Assembly (NCBI RefSeq): GCF_002278075.1
Contig: NZ_CP022989.1
Location: 2,480,001-2,544,000, forward strand
Length of the DNA: 64,000 bases
Direction of reading: 5' to 3'
Source: Paraburkholderia aromaticivorans
GTDB taxonomy: Bacteria > Pseudomonadota > Gammaproteobacteria > Burkholderiales > Burkholderiaceae
Shown: piece after piece, positions 20,108-28,099 of the stretch
How positions within the stretch are numbered: position 1 is the first letter of the stretch
Layout of the letters: every line of letters starts with the position of its first letter
Translations under genes and position numbers: made by a program
Notes under the pieces: generated by a model
The model's input: only the letters and a program-made list of their open reading frames with translations
Told to the model about the DNA's origin: nothing
The model's database searches: none

Positions 20108-20779
20108 TCAGATTCCGAAGACGATCCGCAACGTATCGTTCTGCGCGATCACCGAGACGCCGATTATCACCAGGATGAGGGGCAGAACCGCGGTGCCGTA
20201 GCGCCGGATCGGCGCGCCGAGCAATGGATGTCTGACGAGCCACACCGCGCCGGCGCACCAGAGCCCGATCATCACGATAAACACCAGCGAGATGAATGCG
20301 CCCTCGCTATGTGAATGGCTTGCGTATAACGGCACATAGACGGCGAGATTGTCGGAACCGTTGGCGACGGCCACGCAAGCCACCACCCACCACGATGAGC
20401 CGCGCGAGGCGGCCGGCTGGCCGCCGTCACGCACCGTTTGCGCCGCGTGCGCGTTGCCGGGGCCAAAGCGCGCCCACGCTTTGGCGAGCCCCACGCCGAT
20501 CGGCAGGATGCCGAGCAAACCGACATAGCCGGCCGGCAACTGCTTGAGCAAAGCGGCGAGCAGAATCGACCCCACGATCAAGGTCAGCGAGCCGGCATAC
20601 TGCCCGGCGATCACGCGACGCCGCCCGCTGCCGGCTTCCGCCAGGAAGGCGAGCAGCACGAACAGGTTGTCGATGTTGGTGGCGGTGTAACCCGCGATGG
20701 CGAGCAGGGCAAGGCTGAGCATGCGGGAAAGCGGGTCGTTGCGCAGTGGGAAAGACTGGGAAGGCGAAGCGAGGTTCAT
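20108..20779 (-). CDS. CadD-family cadmium resistance-type transporter
   Basis: This is an integral membrane protein of 223 residues with five to six hydrophobic helices. TATNIDNLFVLLAFLAEAG near the N-terminus and VACVAVANGSDNLAVYVPLYA in the middle are the paired Asn/Asp helices of the CadD/LysE-like family. CadD proteins export or bind cadmium in Gram-positives; in proteobacteria the substrate is unproven. An in-frame ATG at 20722 is a possible shorter start. No metal-responsive regulator is adjacent. Confidence 0.8.
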   Translation of the reverse strand: MNLASPSQSFPLRNDPLSRMLSLALLAIAGYTATNIDNLFVLLAFLAEAGSGRRRVIAGQYAGSLTLIVGSILLAALLKQLPAGYVGLLGILPIGVGLAKAWARFGPGNAHAAQTVRDGGQPAASRGSSWWVVACVAVANGSDNLAVYVPLYASHSHSEGAFISLVFIVMIGLWCAGAVWLVRHPLLGAPIRRYGTAVLPLILVIIGVSVIAQNDTLRIVFGI

Positions 20780-21024
20780 CGCGAGGCCCGATCGGGAAGC
20801 CGGCAGTGCGCCGATGCAATGGCGGCCGCTCGACACGATGCCGGTACGAGCCGCTGGGGTCAAGCGGTGACTGTGTCTTGCCGCGCCGGATAGGCCGTCA
20901 AGTGTCCGTCGCAATGTGCGGCCGGGGCGCTGCCATCGACGAGCGCGCAAATGGCGCACTGAGCGGGTGCAGGTCGAGCGGGTCGTAAGCTACAATTGCC
21001 GCCAGCTTGAAAAACGGAACGTCA

Positions 21025-21534
21025 ATGAAGATTCGGATTCTCTCTATCGCCTGCGTCACGACCGCTGCGGCGCTGCTAGCGGGCTGTACGGCCGTCTATA
21101 AAAATACGGACGCGTGCGAGCAGTTGATGCGAAGCAAGCTGGCGGCCACGTCGCCGGATACGCTGAAGATCGCCCATGCCGGCGCAGGCATCGATGGCGC
21201 GCGGGTGGTCGTGGAAGGATCGATCGAGCATGTGGTGGCGCCGGCTTCGGCTTCGGCTTCGGCGCCTTCGGTGGCTGCTGCGGCATCCGCGGCATCCGCG
21301 GCTAAAGCGCCGCTTACTGCGTCGGGCGCGCAGGCGGGGTCGGCGGCGACCGTTGGTGCATCGGGCGCATCAGGTGTTTCGGCGGCCGAAGCACTCGCGC
21401 GCAAACCTGCCAAACCGCAGAAGATCGTCACGCCAGCGGCCGCCGAGTGTACGTTTCATGGGCCGACGCTGAACGCATTCAATTGGCTCGCACCGGCGAA
21501 TCTTGTGACCCCTCCCGCTAGCGCGACCGAATAA
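21025..21534 (+). CDS. Ala/Ser-rich lipoprotein of unknown function
   Basis: The 169-residue protein has a signal peptide with a lipobox, AALLAGC. Conserved-looking ends (CTAVYKNTDACEQLMRSKL at the start of the mature part, ECTFHGPTLNAFNWLAP at the end) flank a low-complexity Ala/Ser/Gly linker at about residues 75-130. The linker is built from short GCx TCG repeats, so its length is likely variable among strains. The ATG at 21025 is chosen over 21007 because it gives a normal signal peptide and follows GGAAC. Confidence 0.75.
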   Translation: MKIRILSIACVTTAAALLAGCTAVYKNTDACEQLMRSKLAATSPDTLKIAHAGAGIDGARVVVEGSIEHVVAPASASASAPSVAAAASAASAAKAPLTASGAQAGSAATVGASGASGVSAAEALARKPAKPQKIVTPAAAECTFHGPTLNAFNWLAPANLVTPPASATE

Positions 21535-21542
21535 CGCATCGG

Positions 21543-21703
21543 GCTACGAAGCAAGGCGGGCACGAAGCGAGGCAGGCTGCGACGCAAGGCAGGCCACGAA
21601 GCAAGGCAGGCCACGAAGCAAGGCAGGCCACGAAGCAAGGCAGGCTACGACGCAGAGCGGGCTCCGAAACAAGGCCAGCCGCTAAGCAAGGCCAGCCACG
21701 TCG
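21543..21703. repeat. 17-bp tandem repeat array
   Basis: About nine copies of a 17-bp unit, best represented by GCCACGAAGCAAGGCAG (three perfect consecutive copies), fill the gap between the convergent lipoprotein and N-glycosyltransferase genes. The outer copies are degenerate. The period is not a multiple of three and no gene spans it, so it is a noncoding minisatellite. Confidence 0.9.
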
Positions 21704-21723
21704 AATTCAAACCACGCCGAACT

Positions 21724-23598
21724 TCAAGCCACCACCTCCTCACGCTGCCGCTGCCTATCGCGCATGAGTCGCAGCACGCATTCACCAAATGCCTGCGGCC
21801 GCCCTTCGAAGCAACGCTGTACCGCCTGCGTATCGATAAGACGCTGCCGCAAGGCGCCGCGCTCGGTGTGCGCGTCGATCAGCCGCACGGCTGCGACGAT
21901 GTAGTCCTCGACACTCTCCGCCGTCGTCCACGCCGGCATGCCCACACGCTCGAACAGCGCGCCGTCGATCCGTTCGAACACCTCCGGCCCGCGTTTGCAG
22001 ATGCCGGGCAAACCGAGCGTGAGCGCGTCGACGATACCGTTGGTATTGCCAAACGGAAACGGGCTGAGAAAGAGATCGGAGCGATTGACGCGCGCCAGAT
22101 AATCCGCGTAATCGTGAAAGCCGTGCACGACGGCGTGCGGCAGCGCCTCACGGATCACTTCCCGCATGCGCTCGAGCGGCAAGCCGGCGGGCACGCCGCT
22201 CATGAAGTGAAACTCGACCGGCGTCGCGGCGCGCGCGCTGATCTCACGGCACGCTTCGAGAAAGCCGGGATTGAGCTTCATGGCGCTGGCGGTGATGACC
22301 ACCTCCAGCATTTCACGCGACGGCGGCATTTCGGCGACGATGTCCGGCAGCGCCACCGAAGGCCGGTACGGCTGGCCGTTCTTCGGCAGCTTCAGCAGAC
22401 GTTCGCTGAAGCACGCGGGATCGCCGACATAATCTTCCTCGACGCTCACGTAGTCGATCTTGTCGGAGTGAGTCGTGGCCGGATGGCCGAGCCCGGCGAT
22501 CTGCAGCGGCGCGATGCGCAGGTTCGACATGAACACCGTGAGCGCGAACATGCCGACGCTCGGCATATAGAGCACGTCGGGCCGTTCCGTCTCGGCAAAG
22601 TCGCGGATCGTTTTCAGGCATTCGCCAATGTATTCCGGCTCCTCCAGTTCGATGAAGCGGTCGAACACCGCACGCCCGATATCGTCGATGGCGTAGCCGA
22701 AGCTGAAGGCCACCACCTCGAAATGCTCGCGCGCGGCTTCGAGCGTACGCGAGTGGGTGCGGTAGATCGAATGGGCGCCGCCGAACCACTCCAGCACGAC
22801 CACCATGAGCGGCTTTTTGCCGCGCTGCTTGCGGTGCTTGGCGCGGGCCGGTTGCGCCGCGGGAAGGTCGGTCAATCCCAATTGGTCCAGCTTGCGGCGC
22901 ACCAGCGCATTGATGTCGCGTTTGATCTCATGCCGACGCGGCGTGACCGCATAACTGCAGAACATATACGCGTTGTGCAGCAAGGCGGTAGGCAGGTCGT
23001 CGAGGTCGTCGATCTGCTGCAATTTGCCAGGAAGCCATTCCATTAGCGCCTCGCGTTTGACATGCGCGCTCGCCGATCCCTTGAAGATGGGCGCCAGCAG
23101 CACGAGCGCGAGACAGGCAGCAAGGGATTTGTCGTACGCCCACAGCGCGGCGAAGTTCAGTTCCAGTTCCGATTCGGTGGAATAGAGGACGCAGAGTTTC
23201 TCGACGAAGCGGTCGCCGCGCAGAAACTGGGCGTTGTCCTGACCACGCGGATTCAGGTTGCGGGCGACGTGGTCGGCATTGCCGAACGCGGTGGAGGAGA
23301 ACACCAGTCCGACCCATTCGTGCAGTGTCAGAAGCAGCCTGAAGCACTCGTGCGGCAGCTCGAATGCCGGGTCGGCAAACAGCGTTGATGCCGCGCTGGC
23401 GAGGCGCGTGCAGAAGCGCTTGCGTTGCTCGTCAGGCGGAAGATCGGCGATGCCCGAGGCGAGAAAGCGGCCGTCCAGCTTGCCGCGCTTCTGCTGAAGA
23501 AGCGCCAGCGCGGCAATGAACTGGATCGAAGCCTTGACATGCTGCCGCGTATAAACGAGCTGCTCGAAGTGGTCGAGCGAAAAAGTGGGATCTTCCAT
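21724..23598 (-). CDS. HMW1C-like cytosolic protein N-glycosyltransferase (GT41)
   Basis: This 624-residue protein matches the full length and layout of HMW1C/NGT enzymes (Haemophilus, Actinobacillus), which move glucose or galactose from UDP-sugars to Asn in N-x-S/T sequons in the cytosol. An alpha-helical N-terminal domain is followed by the GT-B half. Visible motifs are AHSIYRTHS with H276, MPSVGM (345-350), LGHPATTHSD (370-379), K441 in AMKLNP at the place of the UDP-binding lysine, and FPFGNTNGI (514-522). The usual partner, a large two-partner-secreted adhesin, is not in the window, so its acceptor is unknown. It stands alone between noncoding gaps. Confidence 0.9.
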   Translation of the reverse strand: MEDPTFSLDHFEQLVYTRQHVKASIQFIAALALLQQKRGKLDGRFLASGIADLPPDEQRKRFCTRLASAASTLFADPAFELPHECFRLLLTLHEWVGLVFSSTAFGNADHVARNLNPRGQDNAQFLRGDRFVEKLCVLYSTESELELNFAALWAYDKSLAACLALVLLAPIFKGSASAHVKREALMEWLPGKLQQIDDLDDLPTALLHNAYMFCSYAVTPRRHEIKRDINALVRRKLDQLGLTDLPAAQPARAKHRKQRGKKPLMVVVLEWFGGAHSIYRTHSRTLEAAREHFEVVAFSFGYAIDDIGRAVFDRFIELEEPEYIGECLKTIRDFAETERPDVLYMPSVGMFALTVFMSNLRIAPLQIAGLGHPATTHSDKIDYVSVEEDYVGDPACFSERLLKLPKNGQPYRPSVALPDIVAEMPPSREMLEVVITASAMKLNPGFLEACREISARAATPVEFHFMSGVPAGLPLERMREVIREALPHAVVHGFHDYADYLARVNRSDLFLSPFPFGNTNGIVDALTLGLPGICKRGPEVFERIDGALFERVGMPAWTTAESVEDYIVAAVRLIDAHTERGALRQRLIDTQAVQRCFEGRPQAFGECVLRLMRDRQRQREEVVA

Positions 23599-23737
23599 CT
23601 GCCGACAATTCCAGGATTTGCATGACTAACTAATTGAAATGGAGTTAGCCGGAAGCGGGAATTATCGCAGTCGGTCGATATCAAATCTGTCCGGTCGATG
23701 CATTTAGGAATTTTCGGCGCCGAAAGAAGCCGCTCTT

Positions 23738-25018
23738 TCAGAATGCGTAGTACGGACCCGGGCCCGCCGATGTTTCGCGCGAGGCGATCGCCGTATAGAC
23801 GCGTCGTCCGAAGAAGAACGGCAGGCCCCAGCCGAAGCCGCTGCTGGCCACGCCGGCCAGGTTGTTGAAGGCGTTATTCGCCGACGCGAACAGCGCGCTC
23901 GAATTGCCGATCGCAAACGACACCATGCTCGACGCGCCATTCGTGCCCGTGATCGCGGCGCTCGCGGCTTGTACCGAAGGCGGGCAGTACCACAAGCCGC
24001 ATTGCGGCAACTGGCTGTTACTGAAGAAGAGCCCATTCGAGCCGCTGTCGAGATAGCTTTGCGAATAAGTCTGACCGCCGCTCGTGGTGACCACGAAGCC
24101 CGTCACCGAATTCGCCTTGAGGACGCGGGCGCCGCCGAGCGTGTTATTCGCCTGGGTGCCGATGCCGAAGATCATCGAACCGGATACGCTGGCCGCGCCG
24201 GCGTCGGCGATGGTCGGCAGGTCGATCACCACGCCGTTGTTGTCGAGCGCGAAGCGGCTGACCGGATTGGTGACCTGCTGCGCGAGCGCCTGCGTGCTCG
24301 CCTGGCAGGCGCCGCTCGCGTCGCAGCTGTAGTACCAGCGCGGCAGCGCGGCATTCACGCAGCCGCTGCCGCAGTCGGCCGCGAACAGGCCGACGCCGAG
24401 TATGCCGTTCGCGCGCAGGCCCGCCACCGTCTGCATGGCGCGGCCGGCGCCCGCGCAGTCGGCGGGCACGGTGGGCAGCGCCGGGTCGGCGATCGTCTGG
24501 ATCGGAATCGACGCGGCCAGCTGGCCGGCCATGCGCACGTCCGCGCTGCGCACCGCGCCCCATGTGTAGCCGCCGCCGAACACCGCGCACTCGCCGGCGA
24601 TGCCGCCGCCCGAAGCGATAGCCGCGAGCGGCAGGCTCGCCGGCAGCGCGGAGGCGAGAATCCGCAAACCGTGCGAGCCGGTGTCGACCTGCACGTTGTT
24701 TATGGTCGCGCAGTTGGTGGTGTCGGGCTGGCAGACGGTGACGCTCGTCGTCAGCATGTTGCGCGTCAGCCCCGGCGCGCTGGCGACGATGATCGGCTGG
24801 ACGTTCGGCGTATTCGACTGCGGCACGGAGCCGCTCGTGCCGGTGCTCGAAGCGGCGGGCGGCGCGGCGGCCGACGGCGCGCCGGCAGCGCCCGGACCGC
24901 TGCCCGGCGCGGCGGTACCGGGCTGGGAAGTCGCGGACGGCGTGCCGCCGCCGCCTCCGCAAGCCGCGAAAGCGGCGCAGACGAACAGCAGGGCGTGAAG
25001 GCGAAGGGCGGATTTCAT
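23738..25018 (-). CDS. DUF3443 lipoprotein, aspartic-protease-like exported protein
   Basis: The 426-residue product has a lipobox (AAFAAC) followed by a Gly/Pro/Ala/Ser-rich linker to about residue 75. The body is the DUF3443 family: NNVQVDTGSHGLRI near the start and SYLDSGSNGLFF later, a duplicated D-(T/S)-G-S arrangement that recalls retropepsin/pepsin-type active sites. Whether it is proteolytic is unproven. It is 44 bp downstream of a DUF2844 gene, the usual partner in Burkholderiales. Confidence 0.85.
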   Translation of the reverse strand: MKSALRLHALLFVCAAFAACGGGGGTPSATSQPGTAAPGSGPGAAGAPSAAAPPAASSTGTSGSVPQSNTPNVQPIIVASAPGLTRNMLTTSVTVCQPDTTNCATINNVQVDTGSHGLRILASALPASLPLAAIASGGGIAGECAVFGGGYTWGAVRSADVRMAGQLAASIPIQTIADPALPTVPADCAGAGRAMQTVAGLRANGILGVGLFAADCGSGCVNAALPRWYYSCDASGACQASTQALAQQVTNPVSRFALDNNGVVIDLPTIADAGAASVSGSMIFGIGTQANNTLGGARVLKANSVTGFVVTTSGGQTYSQSYLDSGSNGLFFSNSQLPQCGLWYCPPSVQAASAAITGTNGASSMVSFAIGNSSALFASANNAFNNLAGVASSGFGWGLPFFFGRRVYTAIASRETSAGPGPYYAF

Positions 25019-25062
25019 GGCGTCGTGAGCATGTGTGAAGGCGAAGGCTGGATGCGGTTGCG

Positions 25063-25563
25063 TCACTGGAAATCGTTGGCGGTGACGCCGGGCGGCAGCG
25101 CCGCAGGCAGCCAGGCGCGTCCCACGTAGCCGCGCATCGGGCCGCCGGATTCCACGATCACGTCCGGCCGGGCAACGCGCGAAACGTGCAGATTGCCGTC
25201 CGCGGGTGCCGTCCCGGCGCCGGCGCGATACGAGTCGGCATACTTTCCGAGCAGCGCGCGCAGGTCCGGCATGGTTGGCCCTTGCCACGCGTAGGCGATG
25301 ATCTGGCCGGTGTTGGTGGCGTATTCGTTGATGGTCGTGTTGCCCGCGTCGGTCAGCGTGCGCATGCGCAGCGCTCCGTTCAACACGAGGCGCGGCGCGC
25401 TCGCCTTTGTCTCTCCCTGTGCCGGCATGGCGGCGCCCAATTGGGCGCGTGCGTCGGCGCTCAGGTGCGACATGGCCGCCGCCAGTGCGCAGGCGGCGAG
25501 GGTAGGGGTGAAGGTGGGCAATGGCATGACGGTCGGTCTCGTGGTTGGTGCTCTCGCAGGCAT
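25063..25563 (-). CDS. DUF2844 exported protein
   Basis: The product is 166 residues with an N-terminal signal peptide (LAACALAAAMSHLSADARAQ). The mature part fits the DUF2844 family of Burkholderiales exported proteins of unknown function. The gene is first of a two-gene unit with DUF3443, and the pairing suggests a shared job in the envelope. The start at 25563 is uncertain; the ATG at 25527 gives a tidier signal peptide. Confidence 0.8.
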   Translation of the reverse strand: MPARAPTTRPTVMPLPTFTPTLAACALAAAMSHLSADARAQLGAAMPAQGETKASAPRLVLNGALRMRTLTDAGNTTINEYATNTGQIIAYAWQGPTMPDLRALLGKYADSYRAGAGTAPADGNLHVSRVARPDVIVESGGPMRGYVGRAWLPAALPPGVTANDFQ

Positions 25564-25904
25564 TTTGAGATGTCCATTTCAAGATATCACCTGGGTTTTC
25601 GGACCGTTACCAGAAGCGGCGTCCGACGATTTTTGGGATCTCAAAATTGACTCTGGGGAGAGCCCGGAAAGCGCCGTCGAATCAATGTTCTGACGTGTAG
25701 CTACGGTGTGTCTGACAGGCGATTGGGAAATGTGGGCAATTGTTAAATCTGCCGCTTCAGCGCGGGGTCTTCTGGCGCGAAACGGGGCGCCGGCGTCGGC
25801 GAAAAGTTGGCCCGGCAAGCGGGCTCCGTCTCCTTCGCAAGGATCGAAACGGGGCCGTTCGGGGCGCCGCGCACGCTGCTCAATTCACGGGCAAACCCGG
25901 GTTT
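25564..25904. other. intergenic stretch without recognised gene
   Basis: This is the divergent gap between the DUF2844 gene and bamC. Open frames here overlap one another without ribosome sites. The only signal found is the bamC promoter that follows at 25905-25934. Confidence 0.5.
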
Positions 25905-25934
25905 TTGCACACAGTGCGCCGGGATCGGTAAAAT
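25905..25934 (+). promoter_or_regulatory. candidate bamC promoter
   Basis: TTGCAC and TAAAAT (25929-25934, five of six consensus bases) are 18 bp apart. They lie 53 bp before the bamC ATG. No sigma-E-type promoter was recognised. Confidence 0.45.
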
Positions 25935-25987
25935 GTCGGGTTGATCCACGGAAACTTGCCGTGGCGTAGCGGAAGGATTCCCCGAAC

Positions 25988-27223
25988 ATGACTGATCTTC
26001 GTCTTACCAAGCGGTTTGCAGTAATGCTGATGGCAGGCGGTCTGGTCGCCGGCTGCGGTACTTCGTCGCCGACCAAAATCGACTACAAGAGCGACTCGAA
26101 ATCGAAGCAGGTGTCACTTGCCGTACCGCCGAACATGATTGATGAGACGGCCGATCAGCGTTCGTTGCCCCCGCAGGGCGGCGAAACCTCGTTGTCCACG
26201 CTCAAGCAGGTCCAGGCGCAGGCGCCCTCGGCCAATTCCGTGGTGGTGGTGCCGCCGGTCGCCGGCATGCATATCCAGCGCGACGGCACGGAAAGCTGGC
26301 TCGTCATCGACAACAAGGCGCCCGACCAGGCATGGGCGCAAATCCGCCGCTTCTGGCAGGAACAGGGTTTCCTGCTGGTGGTCGACCAGCGCGACAAGGG
26401 CGTGATGGAAACCGACTGGAACGAAACGCACGCGCAGATCAACGACGGCCTGATCCGCAGCACGCTGTCCAAGGCCCTGGGCAACAGCTATGTGACCTCG
26501 GAGCGCAACAAGTACCGCACCCGTCTCGAAGCGGCGCCCAATGGCGGCACCTACGTGTTCATCAGCCAGAAGGGCATGCGTGAGGCGCTCACCGGCACCA
26601 ACAACGATTCGAGCACCTGGGTGCCGAAGCCGAACGATCCGGGCCTCGAACAGGAATATCTGAAGCGGCTGCAGGCCGCGCTCGCGCTGGCCGATTCGCG
26701 CACGAAGTCGGGTGACACGCAAGGCGCCGACCTGTCGCCGGCCGGTGCCCAGACGGCGCCCAACGCGGCAACGGCGGGCGCCAAGTCGAAGGCTGCGGCC
26801 ACGGCGGCGCAAAACGTCGCGCTGTCCGCGCAGCAGCCGCTGCCGGATGCGGACTCGGCGAACAATACCCCGGCGCAGTTTTCCTCCACCGAGCTCACGC
26901 TCGGCGAGCCGTACGACCGCGCGTGGTTGCGCGTGGGCCTCGCGCTCGACCGCAGCAACTTCACCGTCGACGACCGCGATCTGACCCGCGGCCTGTACTT
27001 CGTGCGCTACGTCGACCCGAAGGATATGACCTCGGCGGAACAGGGCTTCTGGAGCCAGGTTTTCCACGGCAAGAAGGAAAAGGTCGCCAAGCAGTATCTC
27101 GTGAACGTGCGCGCGGTGACGCCTAACCAGACGCGCGTGGCCGTGGTCGACGACAAGGGCTCGATCGACGAAAGCCCGCAGGCCAAACAGATCATGAGTC
27201 TGATGGTCGACCAACTGCACTAA
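25988..27223 (+). CDS. bamC: outer membrane assembly lipoprotein BamC
   Basis: BamC (NlpB) is an accessory lipoprotein of the beta-barrel assembly machine. A signal peptide ends in a lipobox with C23. A disordered segment with the family lasso region (YKSDSKSKQVSLAVPPNM) follows, then two helix-grip domains at about 90-215 and 290-405, joined by an Ala-rich linker. The 411-residue length is normal for Burkholderiales. dapA, the frequent upstream neighbour, is not present here. GGAAGGA precedes the start and a strong terminator follows. Confidence 0.93.
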   Translation: MTDLRLTKRFAVMLMAGGLVAGCGTSSPTKIDYKSDSKSKQVSLAVPPNMIDETADQRSLPPQGGETSLSTLKQVQAQAPSANSVVVVPPVAGMHIQRDGTESWLVIDNKAPDQAWAQIRRFWQEQGFLLVVDQRDKGVMETDWNETHAQINDGLIRSTLSKALGNSYVTSERNKYRTRLEAAPNGGTYVFISQKGMREALTGTNNDSSTWVPKPNDPGLEQEYLKRLQAALALADSRTKSGDTQGADLSPAGAQTAPNAATAGAKSKAAATAAQNVALSAQQPLPDADSANNTPAQFSSTELTLGEPYDRAWLRVGLALDRSNFTVDDRDLTRGLYFVRYVDPKDMTSAEQGFWSQVFHGKKEKVAKQYLVNVRAVTPNQTRVAVVDDKGSIDESPQAKQIMSLMVDQLH

Positions 27224-27250
27224 GACTCAGCCAGTTCGAACGCTGTCCGA

Positions 27251-27286
27251 AACCCGCCCGGAATCGACTCCGGGCGGGTTTTTTTT
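27251..27286 (+). terminator. bamC terminator
   Basis: AACCCGCCCGGA and TCCGGGCGGGTT form a perfect 12-bp stem with a 6-nt loop, followed by a further six T. It lies 28 bp after the bamC stop. Confidence 0.92.
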
Positions 27287-27400
27287 CGACCATGTGTTTC
27301 GCGGCGCGCGGCCCGGAAAAGAACGCTCAGCGTGTGCGCATGTGTTTTGCTTGACTTCCCGAATACCGGTACGAGCCGGACTTCAAAATGGGGGTTGGCC

Positions 27401-27556
27401 ATGTTCGATGTGATGCCTTACTGGATGTGGGCGGCGAGCTTGCTCGTCCTGGCGCTCGTGTGCGGCGCAGCCCTCGATCCGCGTGAATCGCGCCGGCCAA
27501 CCGGCCTGCGGGTCCGCCACACGGGCGCGCAGCGTACGAAGTGGCCGACGCTTTGA
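27401..27556 (+). CDS. possible 51-residue membrane peptide
   Basis: This small frame begins MFDVMPYWMWAASLLVLAL, a single hydrophobic helix, followed by a basic polar tail. It lies alone between bamC and the candidate small RNA. No strong ribosome site was seen and no family is recognised. It is listed because a coherent membrane segment rarely arises by chance; it may still be spurious. Confidence 0.35.
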   Translation: MFDVMPYWMWAASLLVLALVCGAALDPRESRRPTGLRVRHTGAQRTKWPTL

Positions 27557-27633
27557 GCCGCCGTCGCTCGCCTTTGAACCGCATCCCGTCTTCCACGGCG
27601 GGATGCGGCTCGCGGCCCTCTGTGCGGCCGCAT

Positions 27634-27663
27634 GTAACGTGACGTTACCCCGGTGACGTAACC
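27634..27663. promoter_or_regulatory. nested inverted repeats, possible operator
   Basis: GTAACGTGACGTTAC (27634-27648) is a 6-bp-arm palindrome. Overlapping it, ACGTTACC and GGTGACGT (27642-27657) form a second near-palindrome with a 2-bp spacer, and a further GTAACC follows. No regulator gene is adjacent, so the factor is unknown. Confidence 0.35.
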
Positions 27664-27789
27664 CTCCGGGCGTTCTTCGCGCTGCGCCCCGCCCATTTTC
27701 TCCTGCAGGTAAATCCAATAAGAATCAACCGTTTGCAGGCATTGCCTCCAGTCGTTTAACAAACTGGCACGCAAGCTGCTTTTATACGC

Positions 27790-28012
27790 TTGTAGAGCCG
27801 GATTGGCTCACCCCACGCGGGTTTGCGGCGAATCGTCCACGGCACGATTCGATCAAAGACTCCGGAGCTCCAAAGCAGCATCGGACAACGAACCGATGCT
27901 TCGCCCGATGATGGCCTGCGCGCGTGACGTGCGGCCTCGGTGGCCCCGTCGCCTATCCTCGTAGGGCGACGGTTTCGCCCGCACTCCTGTGGAGTGCGGG
28001 CTATTTTTTTGT
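27790..28012 (+). ncRNA. candidate structured small RNA with intrinsic terminator
   Basis: A row of stem-loops fills this gene-free stretch: GAGCC/GGCTC (27795-27809), CGAATCGT/ACGATTCG (27829-27851), AGCATCGG/CCGATGCT (27877-27900), GGCC/GGCC (27933-27945) and CCGTCGCC/GGCGACGG (27946-27972). The row ends in a perfect 11-bp stem GCCCGCACTCC/GGAGTGCGGGC (27977-28001) followed by seven T. The T-run exists only on the plus strand. The next gene is on the minus strand, so this cannot be its terminator or leader. The 5' end is a guess; TATACG at 27783-27788 is a poor -10. The fold does not match an RNA class that I know. Confidence 0.6.
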
Positions 28013-28099
28013 GCTCGGGAGTTGCGGCAGGCGGCTGGATGGCGGGAAGAGTGAGCGTGTCGGCGACGCCGGAAAGCATTCGCGCGATACGAAGGGGCT

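Noticed and set aside
21543..21703. CRISPR or iteron origin
   Set aside because: There are no spacers, no replication initiator gene and no AT-rich or DnaA-box region; it is a simple minisatellite.
27977..28012. Terminator of the EamA gene at 28100
   Set aside because: The T-run is on the plus strand while that gene is on the minus strand; reading the minus strand there is no T-run after the stem.
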